Below are positions 43,447 through 52,599 of a stretch of 64,000 nucleotides of DNA, in pieces. A model generated the notes under the pieces. That model was given only the letters and a program-made list of their open reading frames with translations, was not told the DNA's origin and did not search any database. Source of the stretch: Streptomyces paludis (GTDB lineage Bacteria; Actinomycetota; Actinomycetes; Streptomycetales; Streptomycetaceae); the NCBI RefSeq assembly GCF_003344965.1, contig NZ_CP031194.1, forward strand, positions 8,060,001 to 8,124,000, read 5' to 3'. The position numbers and the translations under genes are program-made. Numbering within the stretch: the stretch's first letter is position 1; each line of letters starts with the position of its first letter.

Positions 43447-44694
43447 ATGCCCTTGGCCCTCCTCGCTCTGGCCATCGGGGCTTTCGGGATCGGAACGACA
43501 GAGTTCGTGATCATGGGACTGCTTCCCGAGGTCGCCGCCGCGTACGGCGTCACCATCCCCACGGCCGGACTGCTCGTCACCGGCTACGCCCTCGGGGTGG
43601 TCCTCGGCGCCCCGCTGATGACCGTCCTCGGCACCCGGATCTCCCGCAAGCGGATGCTGATGCTGCTGATGGTCCTGTTCGTCGCGGGCAATGTGCTCTC
43701 CGCGCTCGCGCCCACCTTCGGGGTGATGCTCGCCGGACGCGTCGTCGCCTCGCTCGCCCACGGCGCGTTCTTCGGCATCGGCGCCGTCGTCGCCGCCTCC
43801 CTGGTCGCCCCGCGCAAGAAGGCGGGCGCCATCGCCCTGATGTTCACCGGACTGACCGTCGCCAATGTCGTGGGTGTGCCGCTCGGCACCCTCATCGGCC
43901 AGAGCGCCGGCTGGCGGGCCACCTTCCTGCTGGTCGCGGGGCTTGGGGTGCTCGGCCTGGTGGGCATCGCCGCCCTCGTACCGGAACAGCCCCGTGACGG
44001 GGGCATACGGCTGCGCCACGAACTCGCGGCCCTGCGCGATGTGCAGGTGCTGCTCGCCATGGCGATGACCGTGCTCGGCTTCGGCGGGGTCTTCGCGGCG
44101 ATCACCTACATCACCCCGATGATGACCCGGACCGCCGGATTCGCGGACTCCTCGGTGACCTGGCTGCTGATGCTCCTCGGGCTCGGCATGGTCGCCGGCA
44201 ATCTGATCGGCGGCAGGTTCGCGGACCGCCGGCTGATGCCCCTGCTGTACGGCACGCTCGGCGCGCTCACCGTCGTTCTGGCGCTCTTCACGCTCACCGC
44301 CCACCACAAGGCCGCGGCGGCCGTCACGATCGCGCTGATCGGCGCGCTGGGCTTCGCGACCGTACCGCCGCTCCAGAAGCGGGTGCTCGACCAGGCCGCC
44401 GCCGCGCCCACGCTGGCCTCCGCCCTGAACATAGGCGCCTTCAACCTCGGGAACGCGCTGGCCGCCTGGCTCGGCGGACTGGTGATCGCCGCGGGGTACG
44501 GATACACCGCGCCCAACTGGGTCGGCGCCGCGCTCGCCGGATCCGCGCTCGTCCTCGCCCTTGTCTCCGGCGCCCTGGAACGCCGCCGTACGCCCTCTCC
44601 GTCCTCCTCTCCCCCTTCCTCTCCGGACCGTGCCGTCCCCCGCCCGGCGGCGGGCGTCCGGGCGAAGGGAGAGGTCCCGGCCCGCACCCGGTGA
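43447..44694 (+). CDS. DHA1-family MFS transporter
   Basis: 415 residues, 12 helices. Start region ALLALAIGAFGIGTTEFVIMGLLPEVAA is characteristic of the AraJ/YdhP/Cmx efflux group; motif A is GTRISRKRMLM. The C-terminal 35 residues are a Ser/Pro/Arg-rich tail. ATG 43447 with GAAAGGTGG upstream. Divergent from the MarR gene. Probable drug or sugar-derivative efflux. Confidence 0.88.
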   Translation: MPLALLALAIGAFGIGTTEFVIMGLLPEVAAAYGVTIPTAGLLVTGYALGVVLGAPLMTVLGTRISRKRMLMLLMVLFVAGNVLSALAPTFGVMLAGRVVASLAHGAFFGIGAVVAASLVAPRKKAGAIALMFTGLTVANVVGVPLGTLIGQSAGWRATFLLVAGLGVLGLVGIAALVPEQPRDGGIRLRHELAALRDVQVLLAMAMTVLGFGGVFAAITYITPMMTRTAGFADSSVTWLLMLLGLGMVAGNLIGGRFADRRLMPLLYGTLGALTVVLALFTLTAHHKAAAAVTIALIGALGFATVPPLQKRVLDQAAAAPTLASALNIGAFNLGNALAAWLGGLVIAAGYGYTAPNWVGAALAGSALVLALVSGALERRRTPSPSSSPPSSPDRAVPRPAAGVRAKGEVPARTR

Positions 44695-44764
44695 GCTGTC
44701 CGGTTGGCGCCCGAGGTGTCAGGCTTCGCTGGACCGGTTCCGTCGACAGTAAGGAGAACACCGC

Positions 44765-46237
44765 GTGTTCCCTCTTCTCCCGGCCCTCGCCGCCCGCGCG
44801 CAGCGCCCCGCCCTGCGGTTCGGTGACCGCGCCCTCAGCCACGCCGAACTGGCCGACGCGGCGGGCTCCGTGGCCGCCGGGCTCACCGGCGCGGGCCGGG
44901 TCGCGGTCTGGGCCACGCCCACCCTCGGCACGGCGGTGGGCGTGGTGGGCGCGCTGCTCGCCGGGGTCCCCGTCGTCCCCGTCAACCCCGGGAGCGGCGA
45001 GCGGGAGCTGGCGCACATCATCGGGGACAGCGCCCCCACCCATGTCGTCGCCGATCCGGACGTCATGCTCCCGCCCGCCCTGGCGGCGCTGGTACGGGTG
45101 GCTCCGGCCGCGGCCGGAGCCGGGTCGGCGACGGAGCGGTCCTTCGCGGAACCCGCCCCGGAATCACCCGCGTTGATCGTCTACACCTCCGGTACCACCG
45201 GCCCGCCCAAGGGCGTCGTCCTGCCGCGCCGGGCCGTCGCCGCCACACTGGACGCGCTGGAGGACGCCTGGCAGTGGACGGCCGACGACGTACTCGTCCA
45301 CGCGCTGCCCCTCTTCCATGTGCACGGGCTGATCCTCGGCATCCTGGGACCGCTGCGCCGGGGCGGCGCCGTACGCCACCTGGGACGGTTCGACACCGAG
45401 GGCGTCACCCGCGAACTCCTCTCCGGTGCCACCATGTTCTTCGGCGTACCGACGATGTACCACCGTCTCGCGGAGGCGCTCGGCACGGATCCCGCGCTCG
45501 CCAAGGCGCTGGCCGGGGCGCGGCTGCTGGTCTCGGGCTCCGCCGCGCTGCCGCTGACCGACCACCGCCGGATCACCGCCGCGACCGGCCGCCGGGTCGT
45601 CGAGCGGTACGGGATGACCGAGACGCTGATGAACACCAGCGTCCGCGCCGACGGCGAGACCCGCGCCGGTACCGTCGGGGTGCCGCTGCGCGGGGTGGAG
45701 CTGCGGCTGGTCGACGAGGCGGGCGACGCGATCGGGACGTACGACGGGGAGAGCGTCGGTGAGATCCAGGTGCGCGGACCCAACCTGTTCACGGAGTATC
45801 TGAACCGGCCCGAGGCGACCGCCGACGCCTTCACGGACGGCTGGTTCCGTACGGGGGACATGGCGATCCGCGACCCCGACGGCCAGGTCCGGATCGTCGG
45901 CCGGAAGGCCACCGACCTGATCAAGAGCGGCGGTTACAAGATCGGCGCGGGCGAGATCGAGAACGTCCTGCTGGAGCACCCCGGGGTACGGGAGGCGGCG
46001 GTGACCGGGGAGCCGGACGCCGACCTCGGTGAGCGGATCGTCGCCTGGATCGTCCCGGCCCGCGACGAAACCCCGCCGTCCGCCGAGGAGTTGGCCGCGC
46101 ATGTGGCGGCGCAGCTCGCCGCGCACAAGAGGCCCCGCGCCGTGCGGTATCTGGACGCGCTGCCCCGCAACGACATGGGCAAGATCATGAAGCGGGAACT
46201 GCGCCAACATCGGGGCGGCGGCGCGGATTTCTCATAG
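44765..46237 (+). CDS. matB: Malonyl-CoA synthetase (acyl-CoA synthetase family)
   Basis: 490-residue ANL-superfamily enzyme. ATP loop IVYTSGTTGPPKGVVLPR, LPLFHVHGL, A5 YGMTETLMNTS, A7 WFRTGDMA, A8 RKATDLIKSGGYKIGAGEIEN, and the catalytic Lys in PRNDMGKIMKREL. The sequence closely follows S. coelicolor MatB, which makes malonyl- and methylmalonyl-CoA from the free acids for polyketide and fatty-acid synthesis; it could feed RppA. GTG 44765 after TAAGGAG. No matA or matC neighbours. Confidence 0.87.
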   Translation: MFPLLPALAARAQRPALRFGDRALSHAELADAAGSVAAGLTGAGRVAVWATPTLGTAVGVVGALLAGVPVVPVNPGSGERELAHIIGDSAPTHVVADPDVMLPPALAALVRVAPAAAGAGSATERSFAEPAPESPALIVYTSGTTGPPKGVVLPRRAVAATLDALEDAWQWTADDVLVHALPLFHVHGLILGILGPLRRGGAVRHLGRFDTEGVTRELLSGATMFFGVPTMYHRLAEALGTDPALAKALAGARLLVSGSAALPLTDHRRITAATGRRVVERYGMTETLMNTSVRADGETRAGTVGVPLRGVELRLVDEAGDAIGTYDGESVGEIQVRGPNLFTEYLNRPEATADAFTDGWFRTGDMAIRDPDGQVRIVGRKATDLIKSGGYKIGAGEIENVLLEHPGVREAAVTGEPDADLGERIVAWIVPARDETPPSAEELAAHVAAQLAAHKRPRAVRYLDALPRNDMGKIMKRELRQHRGGGADFS

Positions 46238-46280
46238 CCCTCTCACCGGCTTTTCAGACTGTATGCCTAAGGTGTGGGTC

Positions 46281-47234
46281 GTGACGAACTCGACTCCACC
46301 CGGCTGGCACCCCGACCCGGGTCACACAGGTGACGGTCCCCGTCAGGAACGATGGTGGGACGGCACGGCCTGGTCCGACGAACTCCGTCCGGGGCCACCC
46401 GGCGCGTGGGGTCCGCCGGACGCGCCGCCGTATCCGGCGCTGCCGCCCGCCACCGCGCCCTCCACCGGCCGGCGCGTGATCGTCGGGGTCACCGCGACGG
46501 TGGTGGCGCTGGCCATAGCGGGCGGTTTCTATCTGCTCGGACGGGACGGCGGGGGCGGCGGCCCGGCCGACGCGGCCGGGAACGGCTCCCCCCGGTCCGA
46601 GGCGCCCTCGCGCCCGGGGGAGCGGAGCCCGGGGCCCGACGGGCAGGGCGGCAACGGCGGATCCGGCGGCGGGAACAGCGGGCCGCAGGTGCCCACCGAG
46701 GACGGTTACGCCACGGACGCGGCCAGCGGGATCAGCATTCCGGTACCGGACGGCTGGACCGGTGTGTCCGGTGTCATCGGCGCCCAGATCACCACCGGGA
46801 ACTACACCTGCCCCGGCGGCTCCGAAGGCACCTGTGTGCGCGGCGGGGTGAACTCCGCGCCCGCCGCCGCGCTGAAGAACACCGAGAAGACGGCCAAGGC
46901 GTCCGCCGAGAAGGACATCTCGGCCAATGCCGAGGAGTCGTACGGCAGCGAGGTCTACGGGATCGCCTCGCACGAGGAGCTGAAGTCCGAGGCGGTCACC
47001 GTGGCCGGTCAGAAGGGCTATCTGGTCCGCTGGAAGGTGACCACCAGCAAGGGCGACGACGGCTATGTGCAGTCGGTCGTCTTCCCCTCGCCCAGCACCC
47101 CGAACCTGCTCGTCGTCGTGCGCTCCGGGTTCGACATCAACGACAAGGCGCCCAAGCTCGCCGTCATGGACGAGATCACCAAGGGCATCAAGGCCGCGAA
47201 GACCAGCGGCACCGGCAACGGGCGCGGCGTCTGA
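46281..47234 (+). CDS. DUF2510-domain membrane-anchored protein
   Basis: 317 residues: N-terminal DUF2510 motif (PPGWHPDPG ... RWWDGTAWSDE), one membrane helix (about 66-84), Gly/Ser/Pro linker, then an extracytoplasmic domain (DGYATDAASGISIPVPDGWTG ... GYVQSVVFPSPSTPNLLVVVRSGFD). GTG 46281 places DUF2510 at the N-terminus, as is usual, and follows AAGGTG; ATG 46263 is possible. Function unknown. Terminator at 47280-47308. Confidence 0.78.
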   Translation: MTNSTPPGWHPDPGHTGDGPRQERWWDGTAWSDELRPGPPGAWGPPDAPPYPALPPATAPSTGRRVIVGVTATVVALAIAGGFYLLGRDGGGGGPADAAGNGSPRSEAPSRPGERSPGPDGQGGNGGSGGGNSGPQVPTEDGYATDAASGISIPVPDGWTGVSGVIGAQITTGNYTCPGGSEGTCVRGGVNSAPAAALKNTEKTAKASAEKDISANAEESYGSEVYGIASHEELKSEAVTVAGQKGYLVRWKVTTSKGDDGYVQSVVFPSPSTPNLLVVVRSGFDINDKAPKLAVMDEITKGIKAAKTSGTGNGRGV

Positions 47235-47279
47235 GCGCCGGGTAGCGCCTCTTCGCGCCTCTTCGCGTGCGGGTTTCTC

Positions 47280-47308
47280 CGGGCGGGCCGCCGTGTGCGG
47301 CCCGCCCG
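47280..47308 (+). terminator. Terminator hairpin
   Basis: 12-bp perfect stem (47280-47291 with 47297-47308), five-base loop, 45 bases after the DUF2510 gene. Confidence 0.85.
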
Positions 47309-47357
47309 TCCGTCGTGCCCGGACAGGAGAAGGGCCGCGCGGCCGTACACTCCCCTC

Positions 47358-47411
47358 ATGGGCGGTACATGTAAGGCGATCGGCTCCTTCGTCGTGCGCG
47401 GTCACGGCTAG
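47358..47411 (+). CDS. Possible leaderless 17-codon open reading frame
   Basis: ATG 47358 to TAG 47411 codes for MGGTCKAIGSFVVRGHG. TACACT at 47346-47351 is a good -10 whose start point would be the A of this ATG, giving a leaderless message. It lies 178 bases ahead of the MurE-like gene and could be a leader peptide for it. The remainder of 47412-47588 shows nothing else clear. Short, so low confidence. Confidence 0.3.
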   Translation: MGGTCKAIGSFVVRGHG

Positions 47412-47588
47412 CGACGCGCGCCACCCGTCACCCCGCCCCCCGCCCCCTTGCCCCTCGCCTCTTCCGGCGACGGCTCAGGCCCGGCTTCTCCCTTGCGTAT
47501 CACCGCCGCGTACCACCGCTTCCTCCCGTACCAACGCGTCGCCACGGACTCGTGGACCGCCGCGCCCTTCACGACGAGAGGACCCCCT

Positions 47589-49067
47589 GTGAAGTTGAGC
47601 GAGCTGCTCGCGGGGCACGATCACGAGACTCTGCGGGGCGAGCCGCACACGGCGGTCACCGCGGGCGTCTGTCTCGACGCGCACCGGGTGTCGCCCGGAT
47701 CGCTGTTCATCGCCGTCCCCGGCCATCGCGAGGGCGGTCCCGAGGCCATCGGACCGGCGCTCGCGCGCGGCGCCGTCGCGGTGCTGGTGGACGCGTCGAC
47801 GCCGGAGGTGCCGGCGGCCGTGTGGGCGCAGAACGGGGTGTGTGTCGTCCGCGTACCGGACGCCCGGCGGGCCGCGGCCCTCGTCGCCTCCCGCTACCAC
47901 GGCGAGCCGGGGCGCGGCATGGACATGGTGGCCGTGACGGGCACCAACGGGAAGACCTCGGTCTCGTACATGGTGGAGTCCGTACTGCGGCTGGCCGAGG
48001 GCGCGCGGGTCGGGGTCATCGGTACGGCGGGCAGCCGGATCGGCGACGAGCTGATCCCCATGCCGAGGTCGGTGCTGACCACACCCGAGGCGCCGGACTT
48101 CCAGTACCTGCTGGGGCGGATGCGTGAGCGCGGGGTCGGCACCGTGGTCCTGGAGGCCACCTCCATGGGGCTGCTGCACCACCGTGTGGACCACGCGTTT
48201 CTCGATATCGGCGTCTTCACCAATCTGACGCAGGATCATCTTGACGACCACGGCACCATGGAGCACTACCGGGACGCCAAACTCCGGCTGTTCCAGGGGC
48301 TCTGCGAGCGCGCGGTGGTCAACGCGGACGATCCGGTGGGCGCCGGGATCGCCGCGCTGATGCCCGGGGCCGTCGTGACGTACGCGCTCGACGCCGCCGC
48401 GGACTACCGGGCGACCGATCTGACCATGGACGCGTTCGGCACCCGCTTCACCCTGCACCACGAAGGGCGCAAGTACCCGGCGGCGATTCCCGTCCCCGGC
48501 CGGTTCTCGGTGTCCAACGCCCTGGCCACGGTGGCCGCCTGCCATCTGCTGGGGCACGACCTGGCCGGTCTCGTCGGGGTCCTCGACCGGATGCCGCCGG
48601 TCCCGGGGCGGTTCGAGCGCTTCGAGACCCCGGACGGCACCGCCGTCATCGTCGACTACGCGCATTCGCCGGACTCGCTGGAGAAAGTGCTCACCGCGAT
48701 CGGTGAGTTCGCCCGTGGCCGGATCATCACCGTCTTCGGCTGCGGCGGCGACCGCGACATCACCAAGCGCGCCCGGATGGGGGAGATCGCCGGAACACAC
48801 TCCGATGTGTGCGTGCTGACCTCGGACAATCCGCGCGACGAGGACCCCGGGGCCATCATGGACCAGATCGCGCCGGGGCTCGACACCACCGGCACCCGGT
48901 ACGAGCGGCTCCCCGACCGCCGCGACGCCATCGCATACGCCCTGGCCCAAGCGGGGCGCGGTGATGTCGTGCTGATCGCGGGGAAGGGAAGCGAGCCCCA
49001 CCAGATCGTCGGTGACCGCCTCATCCCGTTCAGCGACATGGCGACGGTGCGCGAACTCGCGCGGTAG
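47589..49067 (+). CDS. MurE-family UDP-MurNAc-tripeptide ligase paralogue
   Basis: 492 residues, three Mur-ligase domains: N-terminal UDP-binding, central ATPase (P-loop VAVTGTNGKTSVSYMVESVL at about 117; TNLTQDHLDDHGTMEHY; HSPDSLEKVL) and C-terminal with DNPRDEDP, the motif associated with diaminopimelate-adding enzymes. It joins an amino acid to UDP-MurNAc-L-Ala-D-Glu. None of the other dcw (division and cell wall) genes are nearby, so this is probably a second copy beside the dcw murE. GTG 47589 after GAGAGGA. Confidence 0.85.
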   Translation: MKLSELLAGHDHETLRGEPHTAVTAGVCLDAHRVSPGSLFIAVPGHREGGPEAIGPALARGAVAVLVDASTPEVPAAVWAQNGVCVVRVPDARRAAALVASRYHGEPGRGMDMVAVTGTNGKTSVSYMVESVLRLAEGARVGVIGTAGSRIGDELIPMPRSVLTTPEAPDFQYLLGRMRERGVGTVVLEATSMGLLHHRVDHAFLDIGVFTNLTQDHLDDHGTMEHYRDAKLRLFQGLCERAVVNADDPVGAGIAALMPGAVVTYALDAAADYRATDLTMDAFGTRFTLHHEGRKYPAAIPVPGRFSVSNALATVAACHLLGHDLAGLVGVLDRMPPVPGRFERFETPDGTAVIVDYAHSPDSLEKVLTAIGEFARGRIITVFGCGGDRDITKRARMGEIAGTHSDVCVLTSDNPRDEDPGAIMDQIAPGLDTTGTRYERLPDRRDAIAYALAQAGRGDVVLIAGKGSEPHQIVGDRLIPFSDMATVRELAR

Positions 49068-49120
49068 GAGCCTGCCTGCCGGCGGCCCGGGTCCGCACAC
49101 GGGCCCCGGCCACCGCACGG

Positions 49121-50149
49121 TCAGGGCGCCGCGGTCCCGCTCTCCGTCGCCGCGCCCGCCGTCGTCGCCGCGCCCGCCGCCGGGCTTACCGGCTCGTGCG
49201 CGTACGGCAGTGCGTCCAGCGACCGGTCCGTGCAGAAGCGCGCCACGAGGTCCGCGAACTCCGTGATCCGCTCCACCGGGGCCAGATGGTCGGCCTCGTC
49301 GATCAGCAGATAGCGGGCGCCGGGCGGCAGCGCCGCGACCACCTCGTGTCCCATCGCGGGGGTGGTCAGTGTGTCGTGCTCCCCGGTCACCACCAGACTC
49401 GGGACGGCCGGTACCGGACCCGGCCGGTACCAGTCGTGCCGCATCAGCCGGGAGTTGTGCTCCGCCGACTTGCTCAGCTGCTCGGGGTCCTGGCCGACCA
49501 TCTGCTGGTAGACGAGGCGGGAGACGGCCGTGTGCTTGCGGACCAGTCCGGTGCCGGGCGGCGACATGAAGTGACCGGCCAGCTCACGCGCGATGGCCGT
49601 CGTCTCGCCGCGCTCGATCATGACCGCCCAACGCTCCATCGACGCGGCGTAGTTGGCCGGAATGCGCATGGTCATACCGGTCAGCATCAGCCGGACGACC
49701 GCCTCGGGGCACTGCTGCGCGAAGCGCAGCGCGATGGCGCCGCCGAAGCAGACCCCGATCAGATTGACCCGCGCGACGCCGAGTTCGCGCAGCAGCTGCC
49801 GGACGGCGGCGGCCAGGAAATCGAGGCCGTGCTCGGCCGGCAGGAAGTCGGCGCTGCCGTACCCGGGCAGATCCACGGTGATCATTTGTGCCAGCGGAGC
49901 CAGTGTCTTCTCGTGCCGTACCCAGGAGTTGCGGTCCTGCGAGGAGCCGCCGAGGACCAGGATCGGCTCGGTCAGCGGCTCCCCGCGGCCCACGACGCGA
50001 CAGGTGTAGCGGAACCCCTCGAACGTGAAGTCACGCTCCTCGACCGGGCACGCCGCGGCGGGGGGCGCCCCGTCGGCGGCCTGCCCCGGGATCAACGGGC
50101 GTGTGCCGGGCGACGGCTGGCCCTGGGCGAGAACGGTATCGGCGGACAT
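49121..50149 (-). CDS. Alpha/beta hydrolase with Cys nucleophile elbow
   Basis: 342 residues. Core: VLGGSSQDRNSW (oxyanion region), DLPGYGSAD, nucleophile elbow IGVCFGGAIAL in which the usual Ser is Cys, LVVTGEHDTLTTPAMG (acid) and DEADHLAPVE (His). A Cys nucleophile is known in dienelactone hydrolases and some acyltransferases of the fold. The Ala-rich C-terminal 25 residues are disordered. ATG 50149. Substrate unknown. The 303 bases upstream (50150-50452) hold no gene. Confidence 0.8.
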   Translation of the reverse strand: MSADTVLAQGQPSPGTRPLIPGQAADGAPPAAACPVEERDFTFEGFRYTCRVVGRGEPLTEPILVLGGSSQDRNSWVRHEKTLAPLAQMITVDLPGYGSADFLPAEHGLDFLAAAVRQLLRELGVARVNLIGVCFGGAIALRFAQQCPEAVVRLMLTGMTMRIPANYAASMERWAVMIERGETTAIARELAGHFMSPPGTGLVRKHTAVSRLVYQQMVGQDPEQLSKSAEHNSRLMRHDWYRPGPVPAVPSLVVTGEHDTLTTPAMGHEVVAALPPGARYLLIDEADHLAPVERITEFADLVARFCTDRSLDALPYAHEPVSPAAGAATTAGAATESGTAAP

Positions 50150-50414
50150 GGCTGACTCCAGTGGGGCTCCGGGTACGGACAGGAACGTCCCTGCCTAGCA
50201 GTTGGGCCGCGCGGAGCGGGTATCGGTGACCCGATCGTGGGCGGTTCGCGGCTCCCGGTCCGCCGAGCGATTCGACACTCGCTCACCAGAGCGGGGTGCG
50301 CCCTGCGGCCGGGCCCGGTACAGACCCGTACAACGGGCAGCGATCCGGCCACCTCAACCGGATCGCGGGCAAACCGCCCACCGGGGTGAATCCGGGGTCC
50401 GCCGGGCCGGTGGG

Positions 50415-50445
50415 TTGACTTCGAGAGCACTCGCGCTCGTAGCGT
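50415..50445 (+). promoter_or_regulatory. MerR-type promoter with 19-base spacer
   Basis: TTGACT (50415-50420), 19-base spacer containing a CGAG-AGCA-CTCG dyad, TAGCGT (50440-50445). The over-long spacer with internal dyad is the mark of MerR-family activated promoters. Transcription would begin at about 50453, the A of the ATG, so translation would be leaderless. Confidence 0.65.
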
Positions 50446-50452
50446 GCCCGGC

Positions 50453-51246
50453 ATGACTACCGCTCAGCACAGCATCGGCTCGGGTTTCGGGCCGCGCGGC
50501 ACCGCCGCCGGGGTTCTCCGCGGCATCGATCTCACCGGCCGGCTCGCCGTCGTCACCGGCGGCTGCTCGGGGCTCGGCCTGGAGACCCCCCGCGCCCCGG
50601 GGACCTCGACGGCGTCCGCGGCTTCGCCGACCGCTTCCTCGCCTCGGGCCGCACCATCGACATCATGATCAACAACGCCGGGATCGTGGCCTGCCCGGAG
50701 ACCCGGGTGGCGCCCGGGTGGTCTCGGTGTCCTCCGGCGGTCACCGGCTCCCGCCCGTCCGCTGGGATGACACGATGTTCGAGCGCGGCTACGACAAGTG
50801 GCTCGCCTACGGCCAGGCCAAGACGGACGGCCAACGTACTGTTCGCCGTACACCTCGACGCGCTCGGCCGGGAGTCGGGTGTACGGGCCTTCGCGCTCCA
50901 CCCGGGCGGCATCATGACCCCGCTCCAGCGCCATCCGGAGCGCCGCGAGATGGTCGACGCGGGCTGGATCGACGCGGACGGCACCGTGGTGAACAGCGAA
51001 TTCAAGACACCCGAGCAGGGCGCGCCCACCCAGGTGTGGGCGGCGACCTCGCCCACGCCGGCCGGGCTGGGCGGTGTCTACCGCGAGGACCGCGACATCG
51101 CGGAGCCGGCCTCCCCGGACCGCTCCGGCGGGGTCCACGGCCATGCCACCGACCCCGGGCGGGCGGCGCGTCCGTGGCGGCTCTCCGCCGGGCTGACCGG
51201 CGTCGACGCCTTCGCGCCGACCGGGTCCGCGCCCGCGTCCGCGTAG
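50453..51246 (+). pseudogene. Decayed short-chain dehydrogenase gene
   Basis: Remnants of one SDR gene lie in three reading frames. Frame A from ATG 50453: LTGRLAVVTGGCSGLGLE (cofactor motif), then broken near 50588. Frame B: DLDGVRGFADRF and IDIMINNAGIVACPETRVA (NNAG). Frame C: VVSVSSGGHRLPPVRW ... YDKWLAYGQAK (S and Y-x-x-x-K motif region). Frame B resumes: NVLFAVHLDALGRESGVRAFALHPGGIMTPL to the end at 51246. Internal segments (most of the Rossmann beta3-beta4 and the helix before the catalytic Ser) are missing, so at least two deletions and another frameshift occurred. The promoter is still intact. Confidence 0.85.
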
Positions 51247-51297
51247 GCGCCGTCGGGCGCCCGGCCCGGCCCCGGACCGGGCGCCCGACGGACCGGC

Positions 51298-52329
51298 TCA
51301 GGTGGTGGCGCGGTGGACGAGCGTGGTCGGCAGGGTCAGATGGCGGCGCTCGGCGGACGGGTCCTCGATCTCGTCCAGCAGCAGCCGGGTGATCGTCCGC
51401 CCCAGCTCCTCCGTCGGCTGGTTCACGCTGGTCAGCGGCGGGACCGTATGGCGCGCGACGATCGAGTCGTCGAAGCCGATGACCGCCACGTCCTCCGGCA
51501 CCCGCCGCCCCCGCTCCCGCAGGACCGTCAGCGCGCCCGCCGCCATCACGTCCGACGCGGCGAAGACGGCGTCGAGGTCCGGCCGGCGTTCGAGAAGTTC
51601 ACGCATGGCGGCGCGCCCGCCCTCCTCGGTGAAGTCGCCCGGGGCGATGAGCGACTCGTCCGGCGCGGGGCCGCCCGCGGCGGTGTGCGCGTCGCGCCAG
51701 CCGCGCAGCCGGCTCCGGCCCACGTCCATGTCGAGCGGCCCGGTGATCGTCGCGACGGCCCTCCGCCCCCGGCCGAGCAGATACCGTACGGCCTGCTCCG
51801 CGCCGCCCTCGTTGTCGGAGCGCGCGTGGCTCAGCGGCTCGGCCACCGAACGCCGCCCGGCCAGGACCGTGGGGATGCCCGACGTCTCCAGGAACGCGGG
51901 CAGCGGATCGTCCCGGTGCACCGCGATGAGCAGCACCCCGTCGACCCGGCGCGCCTCCACGAAGCGGATCAGCCGGTCCCGCTCGCGCCCGTCCCGGACG
52001 AGGATCAGCAGCAGCTGCATGTCCGTGTCGGCCAGCTCGGTGCTCACCCCTCGGATGACGGCCGAAAAGTATGGTTCCGACGCCAGCCGGCTCTCCGACT
52101 CGGGGATCACCAGGGCGATGCTGTCGGTCCTGCTGGTGACCAGGGACCGGGCGGCCGGATTCGGTACGTAGCGGAGTTCGGCGATGGCGGCCTCGACGGC
52201 GGACCTGGCCCGCGCGCTGACCCCCGGGGCGTCGTTGACGACGCGTGAGACCGTACCGCGGCCTACTCCCGCCAGCTGGGCCACGGCTTCAAGAGTTGGC
52301 CTCTGGCCTGGTGGTTTACGGCTGCTCAT
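51298..52329 (-). CDS. cebR: CebR-type LacI-family repressor of cellobiose uptake
   Basis: 343 residues. HTH TLEAVAQLAGVGRGTVSRVVND, hinge, and effector domain (IALVIPESESR ... TITGPLDMDVGRSRLRGW ... IGFDDSIVARHTVPPLTSVNQP). It is divergent from cebE across a region with the exact CebR box TGGGAGCGCTCCCA. CebR is displaced by cellobiose or cellotriose. Identity rests on the operon and box. Confidence 0.9.
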   Translation of the reverse strand: MSSRKPPGQRPTLEAVAQLAGVGRGTVSRVVNDAPGVSARARSAVEAAIAELRYVPNPAARSLVTSRTDSIALVIPESESRLASEPYFSAVIRGVSTELADTDMQLLLILVRDGRERDRLIRFVEARRVDGVLLIAVHRDDPLPAFLETSGIPTVLAGRRSVAEPLSHARSDNEGGAEQAVRYLLGRGRRAVATITGPLDMDVGRSRLRGWRDAHTAAGGPAPDESLIAPGDFTEEGGRAAMRELLERRPDLDAVFAASDVMAAGALTVLRERGRRVPEDVAVIGFDDSIVARHTVPPLTSVNQPTEELGRTITRLLLDEIEDPSAERRHLTLPTTLVHRATT

Positions 52330-52500
52330 CGCGTCTCCCGACTCTCACCCCCGGCCCGCGTCACGGCGCTCACCAGGGGATTGTGCTGTCCGGCCGGTAT
52401 TTCGGCCGCTCGACGCCGCCGCCCGGACACATTCGCGCAACGGAACCGACTTCGACTCTTGACACGACCCTGTGTCTACGGAGAGTCTTCCACAACCCGT

Positions 52501-52514
52501 TGGGAGCGCTCCCA
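52501..52514. promoter_or_regulatory. CebR box
   Basis: TGGGAGCGCTCCCA, the perfect palindrome known for CebR, 86 bases before the cebE start and downstream of a TTGACA (52459-52464) that may be the -35 of the operon promoter. It also lies in the cebR upstream region, so autoregulation is likely. Confidence 0.92.
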
Positions 52515-52599
52515 TTCTCTGTCCGGGGCGGGTCTCCCAGCAGTCGATCCTGAGCCGCAGCCGGCGCACGCCCGTGCCCCGCTGCAAGGAGGAAGCACC

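Noticed and set aside
50150..50452. Gene in the gap before the decayed SDR
   Set aside because: Frames are short and lack motifs; the only clear signal is the MerR-type promoter at the end.
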